From Anaeramoeba flamelloides (Eukaryota; Metamonada; Anaeramoebidae): a stretch of DNA of 64,000 nucleotides. Location: assembly GCA_027625915.1 (NCBI GenBank), contig JANTQA010000070.1, positions 3,849,001 through 3,913,000 of the forward strand, read 5' to 3'. The notes beneath the pieces are model-generated. The model ran no database searches. It was not told the origin of the DNA and saw only the letters and a program-made list of their open reading frames with translations. A program made the translations under genes and the position numbers. This document shows positions 55,144 through 64,000 of the stretch, one piece after another. How positions within the stretch are numbered: position 1 is the first letter of the stretch; each line of letters begins with the position of its first letter.

Positions 55144-56779
55144 GGGTGTTTGAAATATTCCCAAAAATACCCGAAAATCGAAAATACCCGAAAATTTTTA
55201 AACACATAAAAACACGTTATATACAACTTCGAAGAAACTGGATGCCAATATACACAGTTTAATGATAAAATAACAATTTTACTTTCAGACGAAATATTTT
55301 TTTTTGAATTTTCTCCTTTAAACGACTCTGAAGAGGTTTTGGTACCTTTTGAGTGTATTTGAGTAATTGTTGGTTCTTATTAGGGCACGAGTATGGGTAT
55401 TCTGGGGTATTGATATGGGATGTGTTAGGTTTGGTATTGTGTGTGTTAGTAAGTTTTGGTTAAGCCAGTTCCTTTTATGGAATCGGAAGTTAAATAAAGT
55501 TTGGCTTGGTTCACCTTGTGTAGGGTATGTGTATGTATTATACGATTAGATATTACTCAGCTATTTTAGGATTTTATTTAAGATTACAAAATTATAGGTA
55601 ATGATACAGAATTAGAAATTTTCTTTACAAGTACATTTTCTCTCATTAAGTTAATACCATTTCAAAATGTCAGTAATACAAATCATCCAAGATATCAATC
55701 CCTTTCACATAACTGGATTGAATACCTTTCCCTCAAATTTTATTTTTTTGAATTTTGATATTTTCAGAAAGAAAAAAATTTTTTTAAAATAAAATTACAA
55801 TTTGCCGTTTTACATAGTCAACTATTATATGGGTTGGAGATATTTGACTTTACAGAATCCGATTTCAAAAAAATTGATATTTGGATTAAGAAGAAAATCA
55901 CAGAATCGCTATTAATAAACCCACATTCCCCAAGACTTATCTATAAAACCGAAGCAAAAATTGATTTGGCAAGAAACACAATTTACAAAAGAAAATTCAA
56001 ATTAATTCAAAAATTAAAAATTTTGGGATTTGATAAATTAATAAATCTTCTCCCCTTCAGAGAAAAAGAAACAGAAAACATTAATTGGAAAGCTCGAAAT
56101 TTAAAAGAATTAGAATCTGAACTCGAAGTTTACAGAATTAATCAATTAAAAAATAATCCAAGTTGGAAAGTACAAAATTATTTGAAAATAATTTTGATAC
56201 AGGGAAATATTAACAAACAGCAAAAATATTTAAAATGGAAGGGTTCAACTTCTATTCTAAAGTTAAGAAATTATACAAATTATCTTAAAAGATATTCTTA
56301 TTTTATGAACAAAAATAAATCACAATTTTGTCAATTGCAAAAAAATCAATAAAGATTTGGATATCATTGAAGATTTGGATCATTTTCTCTGGAACTGCCC
56401 AGCCTTTGAAAATAATCGGAAAATCTGGATTTCTGAATTAGAAAAAAATAATTTTTCACTTATTTTAAATAATAATAATATTTATAATATTATTAATAAA
56501 CAAGATTCAATATCTTTATTAGCTTTAGTAGATAATAAGACTATGTTTGAATCTATTATACGATTTCTAAATTCAAGTTTAGGAATTCGGGCAAACAAGA
56601 GGAATTCTAAACTCCTCCCTTAAATTACAATAAAAAAAAATAAAATTAAAATTTTACCTTTAAACGGAGTATATTGGCACTAGTGTTTCATTGAAGTTTT
56701 TCAAAAAGTGTTTTTTACTGGTTAAAAAATTTTCAGCTATTTTCGATTTTGGGTATTTTCGGGAATATTTGATAGATTC
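55144..56779 (+). mobile_element. TIR element with 8-bp target duplication, long copy carrying a LINE fragment
   Basis: The left end is GGGTGTTTGAAATATTCCC and the right end, reverse-complemented, GAATCTATCAAATATTCCCG. Identical CTTACAAT duplications (8 bp) flank it at 55136-55143 and 56780-56787. It is inverted relative to 42724-43510. The outer parts, 55144 to about 55790 and about 56645 to 56779, align with that copy. About 850 bp between them is unique here and encodes the C-terminal part of a LINE reverse transcriptase. The stretch 55365-55530 is G-rich on this strand (GGGTATTCTGGGGTATTGAT). Confidence 0.8.
55795..56623 (+). pseudogene. LINE (non-LTR retrotransposon) reverse transcriptase, C-terminal fragment
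   Basis: The frame reads LQFAVLHSQLLYGLEIFDF from 55795, typical of the region after the catalytic RT core in LINEs (LLYG.EIF). A basic helical region follows (FKKIDIWIKKKITESL, NTIYKRKFKLIQKLKILG). At the end comes an HFLWNCPAF segment with an upstream Cys, the zf-RVT type CC-H-C motif of LINE C termini. The piece is broken: the first frame ends at TAA 56350-56352, and the HFLWNCP part lies in the next frame, with the shift near the CAATTTTGTCAATTGC stretch at 56324-56339. The RT catalytic core and endonuclease are absent. It lies entirely inside the 8-bp-TSD TIR element. Confidence 0.75.
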
Positions 56780-56787
56780 CTTACAAT

Positions 56788-58081
56788 TACTCTTTTTTAT
56801 ATTTTTTTTTTAGTTTTATTATATTTAATATAATTTTATTTCTCATATTATACCAAAAGGAAATACTTTGTTAAATAAAAGCCTTTACCGGCCAATATGA
56901 AAGTAATTTTTTTTTTTTAGAAATTGTAAAAAAAAAAAAAATACAACTCTAGTCAAGTTATTTCAGAAAATTAAATCTTTAAGGAATTAGCTTTTACAAG
57001 GAATAAGTTAAGAGTTATAATAGGTTATTTTTCAAGGTAAATTATATTAGTGTGCTATGGTTTAAAAAGTCTCTAAAAATTTGATTATTTAACAACTACA
57101 TATTTTTTTTTGATTATATTAATCAAAAAATAATCCATTTTATTAGTAAAAAACCCCAAAAATTTTGGAAAACAATCCAAATTTCTGGAAAAATTCAAAC
57201 ATTTACATTATTAATCTTAAAATTCAAATCTGACAACTATCTCTTTATAAATTTGTCCTCAAATGTAGTTTATTAGCCAAAAAATAGAGTTTATTTAAAA
57301 AAATTAAATAATTAACTAAGAGATTATTTTTACAAATTATTTTTACATATTATAGGGAAATATATGGATACTATAATTCGCTTTATAAAAAGGAAACGAA
57401 ACAAATCGGTTTTGGATTTTTTATGTTGTTGATTATTAATTGAATCTTGGAATTAAATAATTGTTACTTTCTGAAGTTGTCTAAAATATGAATTACAAAA
57501 ATCCCATAATACTATATTTTCGGTTTCTATTTTTAGATTTGCTAAAGGAATTAAATAAAAAATTTGAAAAATGAAAATTATTAATTGTGATTGTTAGTCA
57601 ATAAATCAAATAATTTCTTGTTCAATAATATTTAATATAGATTTTTTAAAGCCCTTTGAACTATGTAGAACTTAATACCATTAACTTTCACTTTCAATAC
57701 ACTTTGATTATATCTGAATCTAAATTGGTAACGCAAATCCCTTAAAGGAGAAAAAAACTGAAATAAAGAAATATTTCTCTTCGTCCATAAATAACTGAGA
57801 AAATATCCACAAATACTTATTTTTTTGACAAACCACAATTCAATATCAACAAACCAAGATCTACAAAGTCATTAAATACATCAAAATTCTAAAATTGAAA
57901 GATCACCATCAAATAACCACACGACTTTTAAAAAGGACAGAGTTTGTTAAACACTTTTGTTCTATTTACAAACACATTCCAATACGCTCTTTAGGGATCA
58001 TATTTGTCAAAGATATAAGATTTTTGTAGTGCTCTTCCCAAAAATTAATCATTTTTATTCAATCGGAGCAAAAAGCACAAA
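56788..58081. other. Upstream region of the USP gene
   Basis: AT-rich sequence with no convincing gene. The 68-codon minus-strand frame at 57632-57838 has balanced composition but no domain I recognise. Confidence 0.45.
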
Positions 58082-60934
58082 ATGAGCAATTTAAAAAAAT
58101 TGAAAGCACTCTTGAAGAAATTCGATTTTCCAAAACCTACCATCAAAGAAATCTTAAAGAGGAAACCAAAAGATTTAGCTGAGGCTTTGGAGATTGAAAA
58201 GGAAATAAGAACACAAAAAACACAACCAACAAGTAGATCAAAAGAAGATCAGGAATTAGAAAAAGTCCTTCAGGAGTCTTTACAAGAATACATCCAAAAA
58301 CAAGAATCACAGTTTGGTGGCGGGCTTTCCTTAAGTTCCTCTGTGATCTTTGATCAAGACATCAATCCGTATTCGATCCGAAGGATAACGGGCACGCCTG
58401 TTGGGCTCAGGAATGTGGGCAACACATGCTTTGCAAATTCCCTCTTACAGACCTATGCCAATATCCCGTTGTTTCGGCAGGAAATCCTTCTCTTCCCCTT
58501 GACTGAAAAGGAAATGCAAAAACTGGAAAGGAAGTCTCGAACATTAAAAGAGGTTGTGCAGCAAATGTCCCCCATTGGCGTTCATTTTGTTCAAGCCTTA
58601 CAACGATTATTTGGCGACATGCTGTTAACAAACAAGAAGTGTGTCAACCCACTGGAAATTTGGAAGGCGTTAGAAACGGAGACCTTTAAGTTTGGAGGCC
58701 AAGAGGATCCCACAGAATTGAACAACCTGTTTATTGAAAAAATTCGGCAAGGCTTCAGTTCTGCCTCAACGATTTTGGAAATTGCAGGAAAAGAATTTCA
58801 AGGCGAATCAGTTATTACAGAACTATTTACAGGCGAGGTTACACAGACCTTTTCGTTACCAGCCGACAACCCATTTAATACCACAAACCAAATAAAGATC
58901 CTGAGCCAAAAGAGAGAAAGATTTGAGCAATTAATTCTACCAATTTTCAACCAAAAGAAACAAAAAGAAACATTGTTGTCGACTTTGGAAAGGTTTTGTA
59001 ATAACAAGGTTGAGTATATTTTAAAAGTCAAAGAAAAAAACAAAACCAAAAAACAAAAAAAAATTGTGATTGCTGATCAAATAACAACGTTTCAACGATT
59101 ACCCAAATTCTTAATTATCCAATTGCAAAGGGCAGTTTTTAATCCAAACAGTTTACAAATGTCAAAAAATGATGAGATCTTTACTTTTGAAAAGATCATC
59201 TATTTGGACAAATTTGTATCATCCAACCAAAAAGATGTACAGGTGCGGCTCCAGAAAGAACAAATTATTAAGGACCGAATTTCCTTGTTACAAACAGAGC
59301 TGTTAAGGCTCCAAGATTGGAAGGGGCTCGGAAACTCACTGCAATTAATTCTTCAAAGCACTATTGATTTTATGAATGAAGAGGTGGAATTTCAATTTAA
59401 TAACAACAAATTCAACAATCAATTCAACAAATACAGCAGCGGCAGCACCACCACCACTACTACCACCACCACCACCAGTAGCAGCAGCACCAACAGCAAC
59501 AACAGCAACAAGATAGATGAGAATTATCTAGGAGAGGAAGAATTTAACTTTAATAAAAAAAACAAGCTAGGTGATATGAAGGAAAAAGACACAACCCAAA
59601 AATATTTAAAGAAGAAATTAAAAATCATTCGACAGAGAAAAAAAGACATCCAAAATCAAATAACTCAAGAACAACAGAATTTGAAATTGTTGAAAAAGAA
59701 TCAAAAATTAAAATATCACTTATTTTCGATGATTGTCCATTCAGGAAAAGTGTCCTTTGGCCATTATTTCAATTTCATTTATCAATTTACAAACAACACT
59801 TGGTGGAAATTTAATGATCAAAATGTGGAAAAAATTAAAGAAGAGGAAGTTATTCAAATCGCATCTGGCAATAAGGCAGGCACCTCAGCTTATTGTCTTG
59901 TTTATGCCGATGCAAAATTTTTGAAAGGAATGAAAATCTCGAATATTGTCGACAAGGAATTAGTCCCCTATGAATTAGTGGATATGATCAAAAAAAAAAA
60001 CCTTCAGTTTGAAGAGGAATTAAATAAATTTGATAAGTCTAATCGCCAACAGCACACAAAAAAAAAATTGATCACTTTTCAAAAAAAATTTGAAATGCAA
60101 TTTAGCCACATCCAAAGTCAAGTCACCCAATTGGAAAAGCAAAAATTTCAAGATCCTGCCTTGATCAGTATTATACATTACTCTATAACCCGCAACGAAT
60201 TAAATGTCGCCCGGACTTTATTATTAAATGATTGGATTGAAAATAATGTAGACGACGAATTAAATAATCAAATTTTTCTCAAGCAAGTGAAAAAAAAATT
60301 AGGTATATCATTGACAAGTGAATTCCATATCAAATCCACTCTCATTGAATATGAAGTCTATAAAAGATTGACGAGAAAATTTTTATTTTCATTGAAATCC
60401 ATTTTAGAAAATCAAATCGAATTAGGCCTCAAGCAATTAATTGCAACCTATCAAGAATGGTTCAGATCTAGAAGAAATACCAATATTATTTTGAATAATA
60501 TCACAATTATTATTATATCTTTATTTGATGATTTGAAAGAAAAGTTATCAAAAAGGTCTATCCTGGGCAATAACAAGATGAATGTTGAGAATAACAATTC
60601 ACAGATTGAAAAGGATTTAGATTTCTTGAAAAAAATTCTTAATTTGGCTATGTTTTCCTTTGGACACAAAACAGCAATATTGAAAATCCTTGTGCAACAT
60701 TGGAAAGGCATTGAACATTTAAAAAAAAATAATTCAAAATCGATCATTCTAAAAATTCAAAAAATTTCTTTAATTTTGAATGGAGATATTGAAAATCAAA
60801 ATGGTTCTTTAAAAAGTGTCATTTTAACTTCAAAAAATAACACTGATCTATTAAAGGAATATTTTTCAATATTAAAAGTTTTCCAGAAGAAATATTCAAA
60901 ATTTTATATCGACGATATCTTTTCAAAAAAGTAA
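58082..60934 (+). CDS. Ubiquitin-specific protease, USP25/28-like, with UIM
   Basis: A cysteine protease that removes ubiquitin from proteins. A single exon of 950 codons starts at ATG 58082. Residues about 54-70 are a ubiquitin-interacting motif (EDQELEKVLQESLQEY). The Cys box GLRNVGNTCFANSLLQ holds catalytic Cys116. GGQEDPTELNNLF (about 207) replaces the usual QQD box. The His box begins YHLFSMIVHSGKVSFGHYF with catalytic His561, followed by WWKFNDQNV and TSAYCLVYAD, which match USP25/28 more than other USPs. A roughly 200-residue insert lies between the boxes and includes a Thr/Ser run (about 455-470) and coiled coil, as in USP25/28. The C-terminal 330 residues are helical and resemble the long tail of that group. 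G+C is higher than in the flanks. It should be active; substrates are unknown. Confidence 0.92.
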   Translation: MSNLKKLKALLKKFDFPKPTIKEILKRKPKDLAEALEIEKEIRTQKTQPTSRSKEDQELEKVLQESLQEYIQKQESQFGGGLSLSSSVIFDQDINPYSIRRITGTPVGLRNVGNTCFANSLLQTYANIPLFRQEILLFPLTEKEMQKLERKSRTLKEVVQQMSPIGVHFVQALQRLFGDMLLTNKKCVNPLEIWKALETETFKFGGQEDPTELNNLFIEKIRQGFSSASTILEIAGKEFQGESVITELFTGEVTQTFSLPADNPFNTTNQIKILSQKRERFEQLILPIFNQKKQKETLLSTLERFCNNKVEYILKVKEKNKTKKQKKIVIADQITTFQRLPKFLIIQLQRAVFNPNSLQMSKNDEIFTFEKIIYLDKFVSSNQKDVQVRLQKEQIIKDRISLLQTELLRLQDWKGLGNSLQLILQSTIDFMNEEVEFQFNNNKFNNQFNKYSSGSTTTTTTTTTTSSSSTNSNNSNKIDENYLGEEEFNFNKKNKLGDMKEKDTTQKYLKKKLKIIRQRKKDIQNQITQEQQNLKLLKKNQKLKYHLFSMIVHSGKVSFGHYFNFIYQFTNNTWWKFNDQNVEKIKEEEVIQIASGNKAGTSAYCLVYADAKFLKGMKISNIVDKELVPYELVDMIKKKNLQFEEELNKFDKSNRQQHTKKKLITFQKKFEMQFSHIQSQVTQLEKQKFQDPALISIIHYSITRNELNVARTLLLNDWIENNVDDELNNQIFLKQVKKKLGISLTSEFHIKSTLIEYEVYKRLTRKFLFSLKSILENQIELGLKQLIATYQEWFRSRRNTNIILNNITIIIISLFDDLKEKLSKRSILGNNKMNVENNNSQIEKDLDFLKKILNLAMFSFGHKTAILKILVQHWKGIEHLKKNNSKSIILKIQKISLILNGDIENQNGSLKSVILTSKNNTDLLKEYFSILKVFQKKYSKFYIDDIFSKK

Positions 60935-61219
60935 ATTACAAATTTTGATAAAATATGAATCATGTTTTTTTTTTCTCTCTCTTTTTTAGAAATCTTGTTA
61001 TATTTGGTGATTTTATTTATTTTTTGTCTTCATTTTTTATTTTTTAAAATAAATAAATCCTATCAATTATCTTTTTCCTGATTTTTATTTATTGATTTAC
61101 CCTCCCATCGGTACATCGATTCTATATTTTTTTTTTATGAATCAAGTTTCAAATTTTGATTTTTTTTTTGAAATCTGAATCAAAAAGTAGATATTTAATA
61201 AAAATTAAAAAAATAAACT
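60935..61219. other. 3' flank of the USP gene
   Basis: T-rich, with AAATAAATAAATCC near 61048 as a possible polyadenylation signal. No gene. Confidence 0.45.
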
Positions 61220-61221
61220 AG

Positions 61222-61847
61222 ATTTCAAAAATTTTGACTCACTTTATAATGTTAATGGAAGTTGTTTTGAGAGTTTAATCTGAGTATTCTTCTCAAAAAA
61301 ATATTTTCAAATTTTTGGATGAGAATCATTTTTTCTAATTTTACAAATTTTAGTTTTACTTTTTCAAATTTTTGTTTTTCTTTTTTTTTTTTTTTTTAAT
61401 TTTGCAAATTTTTGATTTCTTTTCTTTTTCTTTCAAATTTTTAATTTTTTTTTTTTTTTTTTTTGATTTTTTTTTTTAAAAATATCATGTTGGAAAAAAA
61501 AAGATCTTTGAAAAGACAAATAATCACTAAGAAAATTTTTTGATCCTTTAATGTCTTTTAAAATGAATTTAATTATTCTTAAAAATTCTTGTCGTTCAAC
61601 TTTTTTTCAGTGAAAGTTCAGTAATAAAAAATTGGTAATGCTCTTTTCATAAATTGTGACTCACTTTTTTTTAGTTTTTGGTTTTATTTTTTTTTTTTTT
61701 TTAAAATATCAGGTTTTTATATATTTAGAATGATTTTAAAGAAATTACAAATCAGATTTAGTTATTAATTGTTCTTGTATACTAAATGATTATTATTTTT
61801 CTTTTTTCAATTTATTATTTCAGGTGAGTCACAATTTTTGAAATGGT
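61222..61847. repeat. TIR element with TTTCAAAAATTTTGACTCAC ends
   Basis: GATTTCAAAAATTTTGACTC on the left is mirrored by GAGTCACAATTTTTGAAAT on the right. A third, internal TTGTGACTCACTTT lies at 61655-61668, suggesting a tandem or partly duplicated element. The interior is T-rich low-complexity sequence. Confidence 0.5.
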
Positions 61848-62960
61848 GTTTACAATAAATTATCTAGAATTCAAAATTTTTTTCAAAATTAATAAAAAAA
61901 TTTCAATATCCCAAATTATCTTTAGAAATAGAAAATCTTTTTTCAAACTAGTTGGTATCCACTCAAGAAAAATGGAAAAACATTTTGTAATTTTCTCAAT
62001 AAGATTTTGTATTATACTTTATTAAATGTATTTTTATTTTTTTTTTAAATAACTACTTTTTTATTCAGTTTTTTTAAAAAAGAAACAAAATATGAATCAT
62101 ACTAAATATAAAAATATATGATAGCCTTGGAAAAAATTTATTTATTTAAAAGAGAAGAAAAGTTCCACAATGAAGAATAATTTTATCAATAAAAACTATA
62201 AAAATATTTTAGATTTAATTTTTTTTTGAAGAGAGAAAATTTCCTTTCTTCTATCGATGTTTTCTTTTCTAGGATTTAAAATAAAAGAGTAAAATCAAAG
62301 ATTCAACTCAATTCTTTTAAACTCTGGAAAAGATAACAACTGGTTTCTGTTTTATCGAAACAATCTATCAATTTTTAGAATTAACAGAAATTTTAAAAAA
62401 ATAACGGCGAATAGAGTTTATTTTGATTAAATTCCTCTCTAAAAAACAAAAAAATACTTATTTTGATGATCGAAAATCATCTATATTTTGAGATCATAAT
62501 TAAGTGATTCATCTCTTCATGTATTTTTATCTTAAAAAAACTAACAAAAGTATTCAATATTGATAATTTTTGATGATCAAATCCATAAATAATTAATGAG
62601 ATTAAATTTTTTATACTTGCCACCTTAAACAGATAAAAACAAACAACAATAAGAATCAAAATGATTTTTTGAACGAGTTTGTCCAAAAATCTGAGAACTT
62701 TACCTTCAATATAGAACATAAGTACTTTAATACTTTGAAATACGTATTCTTGGATGAAAAAAACAAGGGGAAAAAAAAAAAGTAATATTAAAAAAGAAAG
62801 AAAATTCTGTGAATTTGATCTCGAAAAAACTTTCAGTGAAGTTATTTATGTTGTAACTAGGATTGTTCTGAGAGTATATTCAGAAAAAATCATTAATTCC
62901 TGTTCTTTTATTTGGTTTTGTTGTGTAAAGATCTTGTTATTTTCATTTTTTATCTTTTTT
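61848..62960. other. Intergenic, one TCTAGGTTTT-family unit
   Basis: 62268-62335 contains TTCTAGGATTTAAAATAAAAG facing CAATTCTTTTAAACTCTGGAAAA, a diverged palindrome of that family. No gene is seen before the PSI gene. An in-frame upstream ATG at 62754 exists but gives a long non-signal N terminus. Confidence 0.45.
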
Positions 62961-64000
62961 ATGAAAATCAACAAAATAAATTTTACAAAGGGGAGAGTTT
63001 CAGCTTTTCTACTCCTTTTTTTGATTATTATCTTCGTGAACTGCGAAGACACATGTGATGTGTTCACTACTCAAGGGTGTGAATCTTGCTTAACTCATTA
63101 CATCGATCGAAGTTGTGGTTGGTGCAACAATACCAACACTTGTTTAACTGGAACAGCAAACGGACCAAATACGGGAGATTGCACAGATTCTTGGAATTTT
63201 GGCCCTGGGGGAAGTTGTTCAACATCAACACCCACACCAACACCCACACCAACACCTACACCCACTCCAACCGCTACCCCTACTCCAGGTATTCATTTAA
63301 TTCTTTTTTCATTACAAAAAGAACATCAAAAACATTGAAAAGAAAAAAAAAAAAAAAAAAAAAAAAAACAGTTGTTGATTAAAGCCTTCAAACTTAACAA
63401 ATTTCTCTTTCTTTCATTCTTTCTTTCTTTTTTTTCTCTACAACTACGATCTGGATTTTTGATAACATTCTAATCGGTTTAGATCCTAGTGAGTGTTCAG
63501 AATCTTTTAGTGATTGCAATTTGTGTGTTTCACATTATCAAGATCGAAGCTGTGGTTGGTGTAAATCAGATCATACCTGCTATACTGGCGATAAAAATTC
63601 TTCAAATGACGGTAAATGTAAAGGAGACGATTGGGTTTATGGACAAGATTCTGTTTGCGTTGCTTCAGGTATTTTTCTTTTTTTAATTTTTCTTCTTTCC
63701 ACCAAATACACACAATTACTCCAAACAAGAAAAAAAAATTATTACCTTGGTTTGTTGTTTTATTTGTTTCAAATACTTTACAAAATAAGTGCTCTTTCTA
63801 AACGTCTGCTTTTGTGAATATTCTATTTCTTTTAATTTAAGGTGCAAATAAATTCTTTTTTGATTTTCAAAAATTTTTTAAGCAAATACAACAAGCGAAA
63901 TTAGTTTTTTTAAGTGCCTAGAAGTTTGTTGTGAATTTGTTCCCAAATAAAGGAGTGGTTTGCAACTAAAAATGGTATTATAAAATTGTTCTTATGGAAG
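62961..64000 (+). CDS. Secreted tandem PSI-domain protein, 3' end unresolved
   Basis: Predicted extracellular or membrane-anchored protein. Exon 1 (62961-63288) encodes a signal peptide (SAFLLLFLIIIFVNC, residues about 14-28), a first PSI domain (Cys32 onward, GCESCLTHYIDRSCGWC...) and a (TP)n linker. Exon 2 (63483-63668) encodes a second PSI domain (DCNLCVSHYQDRSCGWC...). The introns (63289-63482 and 63669-63841) are both phase 1, with donors GTATTC and GTATTT. Each PSI has the usual Cys pattern with CGWC. The start 62961 is chosen because it gives a proper signal peptide; ATG 62754 is in frame but places the hydrophobic segment internally. A third exon from 63842 would give only about 26 residues (ANKFFFDFQKFF...) to a TAG near 63920, which looks non-coding, so the real continuation may lie beyond the window. 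Adhesion or receptor roles are inference. Confidence 0.8.

Noticed and set aside
57632-57838. 68-codon minus-strand frame upstream of the USP gene
   Set aside because: Balanced amino-acid composition but no domain, no splice signals and no neighbour to support it.
62754-62960. Upstream ATG for the PSI gene
   Set aside because: It is in frame but would bury the signal peptide about 80 residues in; ATG 62961 gives a normal secretory start.

Overview
The window is about 80% A+T eukaryotic nuclear DNA from a free-living, probably amoeboid, protist. The evidence is spliced genes with GT-AG introns full of T-runs, a Rab1 GTPase, ribosomal protein eL18, a RAMP4/SERP1 ER protein, a USP25/28-like deubiquitinase, a RhoGEF, an F-box protein and a tandem-PSI secreted protein. 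The long intronless genes carry runs of Lys-Glu, Lys or Asn. That style resembles Anaeramoeba-type metamonads or some Amoebozoa, but the sequence does not fix the species. The standard genetic code fits, and all seven genes whose 3' ends can be read stop with TAA.

Layout. 1-5.3 kb is repeat-rich and gene-free, with a TIR element at the left edge. Rab1 (5 exons) lies at 5344-6530, eL18 (2 exons) at 9699-10517 and RAMP4 (2 short exons) at 14904-15234. From 16 to 33 kb there is almost no coding DNA. It is packed with small DNA-transposon derivatives: a palindromic 195-bp MITE in many copies, TIR elements with TA or TTAA target duplications, foldback elements, and nested insertions. Then come a four-TM membrane protein (33851-35242), an F-box protein (39488-41959) and a coiled-coil RhoGEF (48285-51821). 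A two-member TIR family with 8-bp target duplications follows (42724-43510 and 55144-56779); the second copy carries the C-terminal part of a LINE reverse transcriptase. The USP25/28-like gene is at 58082-60934, and a PSI-domain gene runs off or ends near the right edge (62961 onward).

How the genes relate. There is no operon logic. Rab1 (ER-Golgi traffic), RAMP4 (translocon) and the PSI protein are secretory-pathway genes; the F-box and USP proteins are opposing arms of ubiquitin signalling; the RhoGEF would act on the actin cytoskeleton. All confident host genes lie on the + strand. They fall into two classes: short, conserved, intron-bearing genes, and long, lineage-specific, intronless genes with low-complexity inserts.

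The most unusual material is the repeat fraction. The palindromic MITE has three TTAAGGCACAAA boxes per arm. The 8-bp-TSD family carries a LINE fragment. Near-identical foldbacks lie at 28.8 and 30.2 kb. There are transposon nests at 21.8-24.1 kb and 30.2-32.3 kb. All repeat calls come from reading and aligning by eye, so the ends of degenerate copies are approximate.
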